Under the pieces are notes generated by a model, which made no database searches, had not been told where the DNA came from, and saw only the letters and a list, made by a program, of their open reading frames with translations. Source: Corticimicrobacter populi (lineage in GTDB: Bacteria; Pseudomonadota; Gammaproteobacteria; Burkholderiales; Burkholderiaceae_B). From it: a DNA stretch of 64,000 nucleotides. Each line of letters opens with the position of its first letter. Position 1 is the first letter of the stretch. Position numbers and translations under genes: made by a program. The stretch is from the NCBI RefSeq assembly GCF_003123725.1, contig NZ_QETA01000009.1, positions 20,713 through 84,712 on the forward strand. The letters are read 5' to 3'. Below are positions 8,687 to 16,662 of the stretch, one piece after another.

Positions 8687-9787
8687 ATGAGCCTGGCCGC
8701 AGACCTGATCGCCTGGCAGCGAGTGCATGGACGCCATACGCTGCCCTGGCAAAATACGCGTGACCCTTACCGTATCTGGCTGTCGGAGATCATGCTCCAG
8801 CAGACACAGGTCAGCACGGTCATCGGCTATTACGAACGTTTCCTGGCGCGCTTTCCCGACGTGGCTGCCCTGGCTGCCGCCCCGCAGGACGATGTACTCG
8901 CCCTCTGGGCCGGACTGGGCTACTACGCCCGGGCGCGCAACCTGCACAAGTGTGCGCAAACCGTCATGCAGGCATGGAACGGCCACTTCCCAACGCGTGC
9001 GGCCGACCTGATCACCCTGCCCGGCATCGGCCGCTCCACGGCGGCTGCCGTGGCCGCCTTTGCTGCGCATGAACGCAGTCCCATCATGGACGGCAACGTG
9101 AAGCGGGTATTCTCCCGCTACTTTGCGATTGAGGGCGACCCCGGTCGCAAGGATGTCGAAAATCGCCTCTGGACGCTGGCAGAGACCCAGTTGCCCGAAC
9201 AGGGCGACGACATGCCCGCCTACACACAAGGCCTGATGGATCTGGGTGCCACGCTCTGCACACGCAGCCGCCCCTCCTGTACGATCTGTCCGTTGCAGGG
9301 CCACTGCCAGGCCCGCATCCAGGGACGCCAACACCTGCTGCCCACGCCTCGCGCACGCAAAGCTCAACCACGCCGCAGTACCCGGATGCTGATCATCGAG
9401 TACGGCACATCCGTGCTGTTGCAGCGCCGGCCCGCCCAGGGTATCTGGGGCGGCCTGTGGAGCCTGCCGGAAGCGGATGAATCACAAACGCCGGCAGAGT
9501 CGACCCACCAGCTGCTGTGGTCTGCCGTTCACCGCCCACCCACATCTCCAGCACCACTGGATGCAGGGACCGAACTGGCTGCGTTCGAGCACGTGTTCAC
9601 GCATTTCCGGCTGACCATACAGCCCTGGCTGTTGCAGGTGAACACCGAAGCCCCCTGCCCGCCTGCCCCGCCCGATATGGTGTGGACCGAACGGCAAAAG
9701 CTGGCGCACCTTGGTTTGCCCGCCCCGGTCGAAAAACTGCTCTCCGGGCTCTATGCGTCGCAACAGAACAGTCTGATCGACACCTGA
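8687..9787 (+). CDS. mutY: A/G-specific adenine DNA glycosylase
   Basis: MutY removes adenine mispaired with 8-oxoguanine. The 366-residue protein has the N-terminal catalytic Glu in S-E-I-M-L-Q-Q-T-Q-V, the helix-hairpin-helix L-P-G-I-G-R-S-T-A, and the catalytic Asp in M-D-G-N-V-K-R-V. The iron-sulfur cluster motif C-x6-C-x2-C-x5-C is complete, followed by a C-terminal NUDIX-like domain that reads 8-oxoG. The ATG at 8687, four bases behind ftsX, is preferred over the longer frame. All key residues are present. Confidence 0.95.
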   Translation: MSLAADLIAWQRVHGRHTLPWQNTRDPYRIWLSEIMLQQTQVSTVIGYYERFLARFPDVAALAAAPQDDVLALWAGLGYYARARNLHKCAQTVMQAWNGHFPTRAADLITLPGIGRSTAAAVAAFAAHERSPIMDGNVKRVFSRYFAIEGDPGRKDVENRLWTLAETQLPEQGDDMPAYTQGLMDLGATLCTRSRPSCTICPLQGHCQARIQGRQHLLPTPRARKAQPRRSTRMLIIEYGTSVLLQRRPAQGIWGGLWSLPEADESQTPAESTHQLLWSAVHRPPTSPAPLDAGTELAAFEHVFTHFRLTIQPWLLQVNTEAPCPPAPPDMVWTERQKLAHLGLPAPVEKLLSGLYASQQNSLIDT

Positions 9788-9808
9788 AGCTCGCGCCCCG
9801 GCGCGGTA

Positions 9809-10717
9809 TCAGCCATCCAGGCCGGGATCATCCCAGGCCACCGGATCCTCCAGCGGCTCCAGATGCGTGACGACAGTCATGCCGGACAGCCGCGCACGCA
9901 TATCGGCCTCGATCCGCTCCAGCAGATCATGTCCCTGCTGCACGCTCCAGGCCCCCGGCACCAGGATATGCACCGACACAAAACGGCGCGAAGCCGCCCG
10001 GCGCGTGCGCAGTGCATGGTATTGCACCTTGTCGCGCTCGCAGTAGCCTTCCAGCACCTGCACCAGCGCGGCCTGTTCCTCTGCAGGCAGTGCCTTGTCC
10101 ATCAGGCCATCGATGGCGTCGCGCACGAGATGCCAGCCTGCCCAGATGATATGCAGGGCAACGGCCAGGGCAATCGCCGGGTCCAGCCAGTGCCATCCGG
10201 TCAAGGCCACCGCCGCCACGCCGGCCAGCACACCGGCCGTGGTCCAGACATCGGTCATCAGATGCCGGGCATCAGCCGCCAGTGTCACCGATTCGTATCG
10301 GCGTGCGGCCTGCGCCAGTACCCGTGCAATGCCATAATTGACCAGGGAGGCCAGTGCCGAAATGGCGATGCCCAGCCCGGCCTGATCCAGCGGCTGAGGA
10401 TCGAACAGGCGCGGCAATGCCGAATCGATGATCAGTACTGCGGCCACCAGGATCAGGAGGCCTTCGGCCCCGCTGGCGAAATACTCGGCCTTTTCATGTC
10501 CGAAGGGGTGACCCGCATCTGCGGGGCGCGCGGCGATGATCAATACCACCAGCGCCAAGACGGCCGCCACCAGGTTGATGACCGACTCCAGCGCGTCCGA
10601 CAACAGGCCGACCGAGCCTGTCAGTTGATAGGCCCAGCCTTTGAGGCCGATGGTCAGTATCGCACCGGCAATGGACAGCAGCGCATAGCGCGCCAGGGAT
10701 CTGCGGACGATAGTCAT
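9809..10717 (-). CDS. Cation diffusion facilitator (FieF-type) metal exporter
   Basis: This protein of about 302 residues has six predicted membrane helices and a cytoplasmic C-terminal domain, as in CDF exporters of Fe, Zn, Cd or Mn. The metal site in helix 2 is visible as L-L-S-D-A-L-E-S, and that in helix 5 as [10 protein letters not shown] His-rich loop piece, G-H-P-F-G-H-E-K, matches the family signature. The C-terminal domain contains H-I-L-V-P-G and T-H-L-E-P. The gene is convergent with mutY. The preferred start is the ATG at 10717; the extended reading adds 15 residues without family similarity. Confidence 0.88.
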   Translation of the reverse strand: MTIVRRSLARYALLSIAGAILTIGLKGWAYQLTGSVGLLSDALESVINLVAAVLALVVLIIAARPADAGHPFGHEKAEYFASGAEGLLILVAAVLIIDSALPRLFDPQPLDQAGLGIAISALASLVNYGIARVLAQAARRYESVTLAADARHLMTDVWTTAGVLAGVAAVALTGWHWLDPAIALAVALHIIWAGWHLVRDAIDGLMDKALPAEEQAALVQVLEGYCERDKVQYHALRTRRAASRRFVSVHILVPGAWSVQQGHDLLERIEADMRARLSGMTVVTHLEPLEDPVAWDDPGLDG

Positions 10718-10934
10718 GGCAAAAATGGCTCTCTTGCTCCAGGGGCATGTCGTACACGCCATGCGGCATCATATCGCCAGATGGCAGCATTGCATCGACA
10801 CGGGCTTCATACAGGCATCCGGCACACGCATAATTGCCCAACCAACTTGCGGATGATCAAACAAACCACCACTTCGGACATGCTCTACTGGCGGCTGATA
10901 TTCGAAGCCGTCGCACCATGAAATCCGTTGTTCA

Positions 10935-12425
10935 ATGAAGATACGCACTCGTATCGTTCGACTGACCTACCTATTGCATCGCTGGACAGGCATTGTCGGC
11001 TGCCTGCTCATGCTGTGCTGGTTTGTCAGCGGCATCACCATGCTGTTCGTCGGCTATCCCAAACTGACACCCTGGGAACGCCTGGCAGCCCTTCCTGTCC
11101 TTGAGGCACAGTTTGCATACCAGCCACTCTCAACAGACACACGCCAGCAGCCCGGCGAGGAGATCAGCCTCACGTCCATAGGTCGACAACCAGCCTATGT
11201 CACTGCCTCACAGACAGACGGCCTGCACAGCAACAATGCCAACGACGCCCGCAACATCGACGCCACGGCACCTGCCATTGCATTGACAGCCGCGCAAGCG
11301 TACCTGCCGAATACGCCCATGCACTATGACGCGCTCATCCAGGAGGATCGCTGGACACATTCGCGCAGCCTGGACAAACATCGCCCCCTGCACAGAATAG
11401 GCACACAATCCCCCAATGCCGGCTTGCTGTATGTTTCTTCTTCCACGGCGCAGGTCGTACTGGATGCGCCACAGGGACAGCAATACTGGAACTATGTCGG
11501 TGCCTGGATGCACTGGCTGTATCCTTTCAGAAATCACTCTACCGATCCGGTCTGGAACTGGATCATCATCGCGCTATCCGGCATCGGACTTTTGTCGTCC
11601 ATCAGCGGCATGGTCGTCGGTGTCTGGCGCTGGCGATTCAGCCGGCCTTATCGCTCCGGCCGCCGCAGCCCCTATCCTGAAGGCTGGATGCGGTGGCATC
11701 ACATGATCGGTTTGCTGTTCGGTGCCATTGTCTGCACCTGGATTTTCAGTGGCCTGATGGCCATGAACCCGGCCGGGATCATTTTCTCAGAGACCGTCAA
11801 ACCCGATCTGCAGGCCTATCAAGGCCCCGAAACAGCCAGAAACCCGGCCCTGGCCAATCCCGCCACAATCCTGGTGCGTCTACAGGCACAGGCGTTTGAC
11901 GCCGTAGAGCTCAAGTGGATGCGACTCGATGCCATGGACTATGTACTGGCCCATGATGCCCAGGCCCAGACCCGGCTGGTGGTGGCGGGCCAGGCCGGGC
12001 TGGAAATCCGGCAATCCTGGTCAATCCCGGACGTACTGCCGGCAGCCCGCAAGCTGCTGCCCTGGCCTCTGGCAGAACACCGCATGCTGGCCAGCTTTGA
12101 TGCCTACTACTACCAACGCCATCAGGAAGCCATGAATGGCGCAGCCATACAGCGGCTGCCCGCATTGCGCCTGGACTTTGACGATCCCGCACACACGCGT
12201 ATCTATATCGACCTGCGTACCGGCGAGGTTTCAACCGTACTGAGCAGGGCCCAGCGCACATGGCGCTGGCTTTTCTATTTCCTGCATAGCTGGGATACGC
12301 CCCCATTGCTGGCATATCCACGCACGCGAGACATTTTGCTGATTCTGTTGAGCCTCGGTGGAATTGTTGTGTGCCTGACGGGCGTGGTCATAGGCTGGCG
12401 CCACTTGCGACGCCAACAGCCTTGA
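10935..12425 (+). CDS. PepSY-domain inner-membrane protein, possible ferric reductase
   Basis: This 496-residue protein has four main membrane segments: about residues 17-35, 205-228, 255-275 and 455-480. The PepSY-associated features are L-L-H-R-W-T-G-I-V-G in helix 1 and M-R-W-H-H-M-I-G-L-L-F-G in helix 3, whose histidines are likely haem ligands. A long periplasmic loop follows. Related proteins (PiuB, FoxB type) accompany TonB receptors and are thought to reduce imported ferric complexes. The gene converges with the TonB receptor at 12453. The N-terminal region (residues 60-110) is low in similarity to anything I recognise. Confidence 0.8.
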   Translation: MKIRTRIVRLTYLLHRWTGIVGCLLMLCWFVSGITMLFVGYPKLTPWERLAALPVLEAQFAYQPLSTDTRQQPGEEISLTSIGRQPAYVTASQTDGLHSNNANDARNIDATAPAIALTAAQAYLPNTPMHYDALIQEDRWTHSRSLDKHRPLHRIGTQSPNAGLLYVSSSTAQVVLDAPQGQQYWNYVGAWMHWLYPFRNHSTDPVWNWIIIALSGIGLLSSISGMVVGVWRWRFSRPYRSGRRSPYPEGWMRWHHMIGLLFGAIVCTWIFSGLMAMNPAGIIFSETVKPDLQAYQGPETARNPALANPATILVRLQAQAFDAVELKWMRLDAMDYVLAHDAQAQTRLVVAGQAGLEIRQSWSIPDVLPAARKLLPWPLAEHRMLASFDAYYYQRHQEAMNGAAIQRLPALRLDFDDPAHTRIYIDLRTGEVSTVLSRAQRTWRWLFYFLHSWDTPPLLAYPRTRDILLILLSLGGIVVCLTGVVIGWRHLRRQQP

Positions 12426-12452
12426 ACAAAGGAACCCGCACCTGTCCGGATA

Positions 12453-14510
12453 TCAGAATTGCCAGTTCAGCGTTGCATACAGCCCGCGCCCATCTGCCGG
12501 GGAAAACCCTCTGGACCCACTGTCATACCAGGCGTATGCATAATTCCGGTCTGTCACGTTCTTGATCTGCACACCGATATCCAGATCCGGTCGCCAGGTA
12601 TAGGTTGCCCCAAGGTTCAAGACAAAATATTGGCCGAACTTGCCTTCCGTATTGTTGCGCTCCACATAATAGCTGCCCTGACCATTCCCCCAGGCAGAGA
12701 ATTTCCAGCGCGGCAATGGACGCCAGTCCACGCCGAACCCGACCAGATAGCGCGGTACGTTCTCGACCTGGCGGCCACGACTGGCCTGCGCATCGGGTGC
12801 CGGCTCGACAATCCTGGCACTCTGGTGCGAATAGGACAGCCAGGCCGACAATGTTGAATCAATCAACACATTGGCCTGGACATCAAACCCCTTGCGCAGG
12901 GTCTTGCCAATATTGGCAACATCGCCGGCAGTACCCGTGATGCCCAATACCGTATGAACTTCATCGGTCGCACGCTGCTCCCAGTAAGCCAGACGCATGC
13001 TCAGGCTCTCCAGAGGCTGCCACTTGATGCCAGCCTCCCAGCCTGTATTGATGGACGGTTTGAGCTGGGTCTGGTTCACCCGATAGCTATCCCGTCCCAC
13101 GCCGATCTGGAAGGTACGCCCCCAGTTGGCATAGAAGCTGGCCTGCTCGGTCAGTTCATACAGAGCACTCAGCTTGGGCTGGCGGATCAGCCCATAGTCA
13201 TAGGTCGACGCCGACTGCCCGGTCAGCCTGTCATCAAAGTGGCCGCCGATATGGTCGATACGGTAGCCTGGAATCAGCTTGAGACGCTCTGTCGGCTGCC
13301 AGACGACCTGCACATAGGCACCGGCTGTATCGAGCGTGTAATCCCAGTCTCGCAGCGGACTGATCGTGGTGCGCTCGACTGTCCGGTTGCGTCGGTTGGT
13401 ATTGTCTTGCCGCTGCAGATCGGCACCGACTTCGACCATGACATTCTGCCAGCCATCGGCCACGGGTGCCCAGTTCAGATGAGACAGGACACCGTAATGT
13501 GCCTCACGGTTGTAGCGCTCCTGCTGCGCGCCCGCCTCTGTGAAGCGAACCCATCGATCATTTTCGTAATGGTTGAAATAGACCCGCGATGACCAGGCCA
13601 AGGTGTCACTCAACTGCCCGTCCAGCAGCAGACTGATTTGTCCGATATCTCGCTTCCCCCTGTCTGCCGACACATACTCCGGCGACATGCGCGGATCATC
13701 CAGGGCTTGCTGCTCAGTCAGGTAGCCGGCTTCCAGTGCCCTGTTGCGATACCCTCGCACACTCAGCCCTGTCACCCAGCGCTGATCATCGCTGGTATGC
13801 GTCCATTTGCCGGAAAGGGCAAACTTGCGGGCATCGGCATGATCCCGGTAACCGTCCGACTCACGCCAGGCCAGCGTGTAGTTCTGGGTCCAGCTATCTG
13901 TTTCGTGCCCTTTGGCGATCTGCACCTCACGCGTGCCAAAACTGCCTACGGTCATACTGGCCTGACCATCATTGCCGCCGGTACGAGTCAGTACATTGAC
14001 GTTGCCGGCAATGTTGTAGAGCCCATAGCGGGGGTCATTGGTCCCCCGCACGATTTCAATGGCATCGATATTGAGCGGAAAGACGCCATCCAGATAGGCC
14101 ATGCCGCCGCCATTTTCATTGCTGGGGATTCCGTCGATCAGCAGCTTGACGGCATTGATGCGGCCTTCTGCATTGAAACCCCGAAATGAAATGCGTCCGG
14201 CATCCGTCCCCTGCTTGAACTCCGTCACCTGCACGCCCGGAGCCTGGCTGAACAGCTCCCAGCTATAGTCAACATGCTGGCCCTCCACCCGGTCGGCACC
14301 CAGCACATCCACCGAGGTCAGGATGTCAGTCACGCTCTGCATGCCCACCGTGCTGCTGGGTACCGTGATCTGCCCCAGTGAGAGCACAGTGGAAGGGCCA
14401 TCTGCCCGATCTGGCGAGACGGCCTGGGCCAAGGCAGAAAACGGGCTGACAGCCGTCAACGCACACCCCAATGCCAACACCAGGGGGGTGCATGTGAAAT
14501 TGATCTTCAT
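12453..14510 (-). CDS. TonB-dependent outer-membrane receptor
   Basis: This receptor of about 685 residues has a signal peptide ending S-A-L-A-Q, a plug domain with D-I-L-T-S-V-D-V-L-G and R-I-S-F-R-G-F-N-A, and E-I-V-R-G-T near residue 155. A 22-stranded barrel follows, ending in the aromatic terminus N-W-Q-F. The substrate is not clear from sequence; the plug resembles FecA-like ferric receptors more than catecholate ones. The ATG at 14508-14510 opens directly onto the signal peptide; the longer frame adds non-signal residues. It lies downstream of a DUF2946 gene on the same strand, but an intrinsic terminator separates them. Confidence 0.85.
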   Translation of the reverse strand: MKINFTCTPLVLALGCALTAVSPFSALAQAVSPDRADGPSTVLSLGQITVPSSTVGMQSVTDILTSVDVLGADRVEGQHVDYSWELFSQAPGVQVTEFKQGTDAGRISFRGFNAEGRINAVKLLIDGIPSNENGGGMAYLDGVFPLNIDAIEIVRGTNDPRYGLYNIAGNVNVLTRTGGNDGQASMTVGSFGTREVQIAKGHETDSWTQNYTLAWRESDGYRDHADARKFALSGKWTHTSDDQRWVTGLSVRGYRNRALEAGYLTEQQALDDPRMSPEYVSADRGKRDIGQISLLLDGQLSDTLAWSSRVYFNHYENDRWVRFTEAGAQQERYNREAHYGVLSHLNWAPVADGWQNVMVEVGADLQRQDNTNRRNRTVERTTISPLRDWDYTLDTAGAYVQVVWQPTERLKLIPGYRIDHIGGHFDDRLTGQSASTYDYGLIRQPKLSALYELTEQASFYANWGRTFQIGVGRDSYRVNQTQLKPSINTGWEAGIKWQPLESLSMRLAYWEQRATDEVHTVLGITGTAGDVANIGKTLRKGFDVQANVLIDSTLSAWLSYSHQSARIVEPAPDAQASRGRQVENVPRYLVGFGVDWRPLPRWKFSAWGNGQGSYYVERNNTEGKFGQYFVLNLGATYTWRPDLDIGVQIKNVTDRNYAYAWYDSGSRGFSPADGRGLYATLNWQF

Positions 14511-14550
14511 GAAACATACCGGCGGAGCACGCCGGCCCTGCGAAATGAGC

Positions 14551-14578
14551 AAAGAAAACCCTGCGGCAATCCCGCAGG
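14551..14578 (-). terminator. Intrinsic terminator between DUF2946 gene and TonB receptor gene
   Basis: On the minus strand a perfect 7-bp stem (CCTGCGG / CCGCAGG, arms 14560-14566 and 14572-14578) with a 5-base loop is followed by GTTTTCTTT. It lies 21 bases past the end of the DUF2946 gene and 41 bases before the receptor start. It would stop or attenuate transcription entering the receptor gene. Confidence 0.6.
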
Positions 14579-14599
14579 ACAAATCATGGAAAACTCAGG

Positions 14600-15022
14600 T
14601 CACAGGAAGGCAGGTGGAGCGCGAGGCCCAAGAGGGGAGCCGACTGCCTGCGGCAGTCTGGCGACAGCCGTGCCAACAGGCAGCAGATCGGCAATCAGAA
14701 AGAAAAAGGGTACGCTGGCGGCCACACCCGAGGGTGGCAGATCTGCGGACAGGAACGTCAGAAGACAGAACGCGCAGGGCGTAGAACCCGCCACGCCGCC
14801 GTCTTCGGCATCGGCGCTCTGTGCTTGCCAACTGGCCAGAATTTCCTGGCTGCTCCGATCCGAGCCCACGCACAGATCAAAGCCAAAACCGTGCTCTTGC
14901 ACGCCCTGGCCAGGCATATAGCCAACAGGCACCAGGGCACGCAACGCCAGTACGAACAACAAGGGCCACAACAACAATTGTGAGGCAAGCCGTCGATACA
15001 GATTGAAACGTATGCGCAACAT
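14600..15022 (-). CDS. DUF2946 family membrane-anchored protein (second copy)
   Basis: This protein of about 140 residues has an N-terminal hydrophobic helix (about 14-34) and a C-terminal one. It has the DUF2946 cysteine layout: Cys51 in F-D-L-C-V-G, then the pair Cys83/Cys86 in T-P-C-A-F-C. It ends with the R-A-P-P-A-F family terminus. A GTG six codons earlier is an alternative start, and neither has a strong ribosome binding site. It lies upstream of and co-oriented with the TonB receptor gene, an arrangement I have seen for copper-associated receptors. The function of the family is unknown. Confidence 0.75.
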   Translation of the reverse strand: MLRIRFNLYRRLASQLLLWPLLFVLALRALVPVGYMPGQGVQEHGFGFDLCVGSDRSSQEILASWQAQSADAEDGGVAGSTPCAFCLLTFLSADLPPSGVAASVPFFFLIADLLPVGTAVARLPQAVGSPLGPRAPPAFL

Positions 15023-15107
15023 GGTGGCTGATTCTAGCACAGGGAATTCAGGTCAAAACCAAGCATAAATCAATGATTTCCATGAAATCCCGGCTTCATA
15101 AAATCAC

Positions 15108-15524
15108 ATGCAGCACCCTCCCCATCTGACTGCCAACATGCCGCAAAATGAATCCGCACAGCACAATCTGTTCACCTGTCCATGCTGTGGCTACCTGATG
15201 TTTTCAGAGCCTCCCGGCTCCTATGACATCTGCCCTATTTGCTTCTGGGAAGATGATGGATTCCAGCTGTATTACCCTGAACAGTCGGGCGGAGCCAACC
15301 CATCCAGCCTGTTGACAGCACAGGTCAACTTTATCCAGTTCGGCGCATGCGACCGGGCCATGGCATCCAAAACCCGGACAATTACGCCAGATGACATCAG
15401 GGACGAGCGCTGGTTTCCATTGTGGATGCGCAAAGTCCATCTTCCCGATGCTGACACAGAGCCGTCCCATCCGCAGGCCACGCACTCGATGACAGATCTG
15501 TACTACTGGCTGAGAACCGAATAA
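15108..15524 (+). CDS. CPCC family cysteine-rich protein
   Basis: The 138-residue soluble protein starts its conserved core with F-T-C-P-C-C-G-Y, followed by Y-D-I-C-P-I-C-F-W-E-D-D. These two Cys pairs can form a small zinc ribbon and match the CPCC family of unknown function. The remainder (G-G-A-N-P, N-F-x-x-F-G-A-C) is also typical. No signal peptide is visible. An internal ATG at 15138 is an alternative start. The stop is one base from the stop of rodA on the other strand, so the two genes converge with no room for a terminator. Confidence 0.8.
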   Translation: MQHPPHLTANMPQNESAQHNLFTCPCCGYLMFSEPPGSYDICPICFWEDDGFQLYYPEQSGGANPSSLLTAQVNFIQFGACDRAMASKTRTITPDDIRDERWFPLWMRKVHLPDADTEPSHPQATHSMTDLYYWLRTE

Positions 15525-15525
15525 A

Positions 15526-16662
15526 TCAATCCGACGTTTCGCGATGCCGGCTGATACTCATCAGTATCCCGCAGGCAATGCCCAGCGTCAGCAAGGCCGT
15601 GCCGCCATAACTCAGAAAAGGCAACGGCACGCCCACCACGGGCAGCACGCCCGTGACCATGCCGACGTTGACGAATACATAGATGAAAAACATCATCGAC
15701 AATGCCCCGGCCAGCAGGCGACCGAACTGGGTGTCGGCCTGCCAGGCGATCACCAGGCCTCGCAGGATCAGCAGCAGATAGAGCACCAGCAGCATGATGC
15801 AGCCGTACAGGCCGAACTCTTCGGCAAAGACCGCCAGCACGAAATCGGTCGTCCGTTCCGGGATGAAGTCCAGGTGCGTCTGCGTGCCCTGCATGTAGCC
15901 CTTGCCATACAGTCCCCCCGAACCGATGGCAATCATCGACTGTATGGTATGAAAACCCTTGCCCAACGGATCAGAACCAGGGTTGAGCAGCGTGCAGACA
16001 CGGTGCTTCTGATACTCGTGCAGAACCACCCAGTCGACACCCGGTTCGCACAGGGCATCCTCGTTCACGACGACCACGGCCAGCACGGCAATGCCGATCA
16101 CCGTGACCGGTACCAGCAGCTTGAACGACAGTCCACCGAAATAGATCACGAAAAATCCGGTGCCCAGCACCAGCAGGGCCGTTCCCAGATCCGGCTGCTT
16201 GACGATCAGGATGAAGGGAATACCCAGCAGCACGATCGCCACCAGGAAATCTCGGATGCGCAGTTGCTGGTCATTGCGGTGGAAATACCAGGCCAGCATC
16301 AGCGGCACGGCAATCTTGAGCATTTCGGAAGGCTGAATCCGCACCACACCAAGATGCAACCAGCGCGTGGCACCCTTGCTGGTCTCGCCAAAGAACTCGA
16401 CGCCCAGCAACAGGATGACACCCAGCACATAGAATGGCACGGCGAACTTGCGCAGCCACGCCGGCGGCACCAGCGCCACGGCCCACATTGCTACCAGAGC
16501 CAGCATCAGGTTGCGCAACTGATCGTCAAAACGGCCGCCGGTATTGCCGACGGCAGAATACATGATGGTCATGCCCAGACCTGCGAGCATGGCCAGCAAC
16601 CCCAGCAGCGGCCAGTCGAAAACCGTCACGATACGCCACAGCCACTGTCCCAGTCTTCTCAC
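15526..16662 (-). CDS. rodA: Rod-shape SEDS peptidoglycan polymerase RodA
   Basis: RodA polymerises glycan strands for lateral wall growth together with PBP2. The 378-residue protein has about ten membrane helices and the SEDS signatures. These include the W-L-H-L-G-V-V-R-I-Q-P-S-E region (about residues 102-114), K-Q-P-D-L-G-T-A-L-L, and the C-terminal G-V-P-L-P-F-L-S-Y-G-G. It is the last gene of mreBCD-mrdA-rodA and overlaps mrdA by 4 bases, so the polymerase and its transpeptidase partner are translated together. Confidence 0.96.
   Translation of the reverse strand: MRRLGQWLWRIVTVFDWPLLGLLAMLAGLGMTIMYSAVGNTGGRFDDQLRNLMLALVAMWAVALVPPAWLRKFAVPFYVLGVILLLGVEFFGETSKGATRWLHLGVVRIQPSEMLKIAVPLMLAWYFHRNDQQLRIRDFLVAIVLLGIPFILIVKQPDLGTALLVLGTGFFVIYFGGLSFKLLVPVTVIGIAVLAVVVVNEDALCEPGVDWVVLHEYQKHRVCTLLNPGSDPLGKGFHTIQSMIAIGSGGLYGKGYMQGTQTHLDFIPERTTDFVLAVFAEEFGLYGCIMLLVLYLLLILRGLVIAWQADTQFGRLLAGALSMMFFIYVFVNVGMVTGVLPVVGVPLPFLSYGGTALLTLGIACGILMSISRHRETSD

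Noticed and set aside
10718..10934. Small gene or regulatory RNA between the CDF exporter and the PepSY gene
   Set aside because: Short frames exist but none has a supported start. No clear hairpin, Fur box or repeat was seen.
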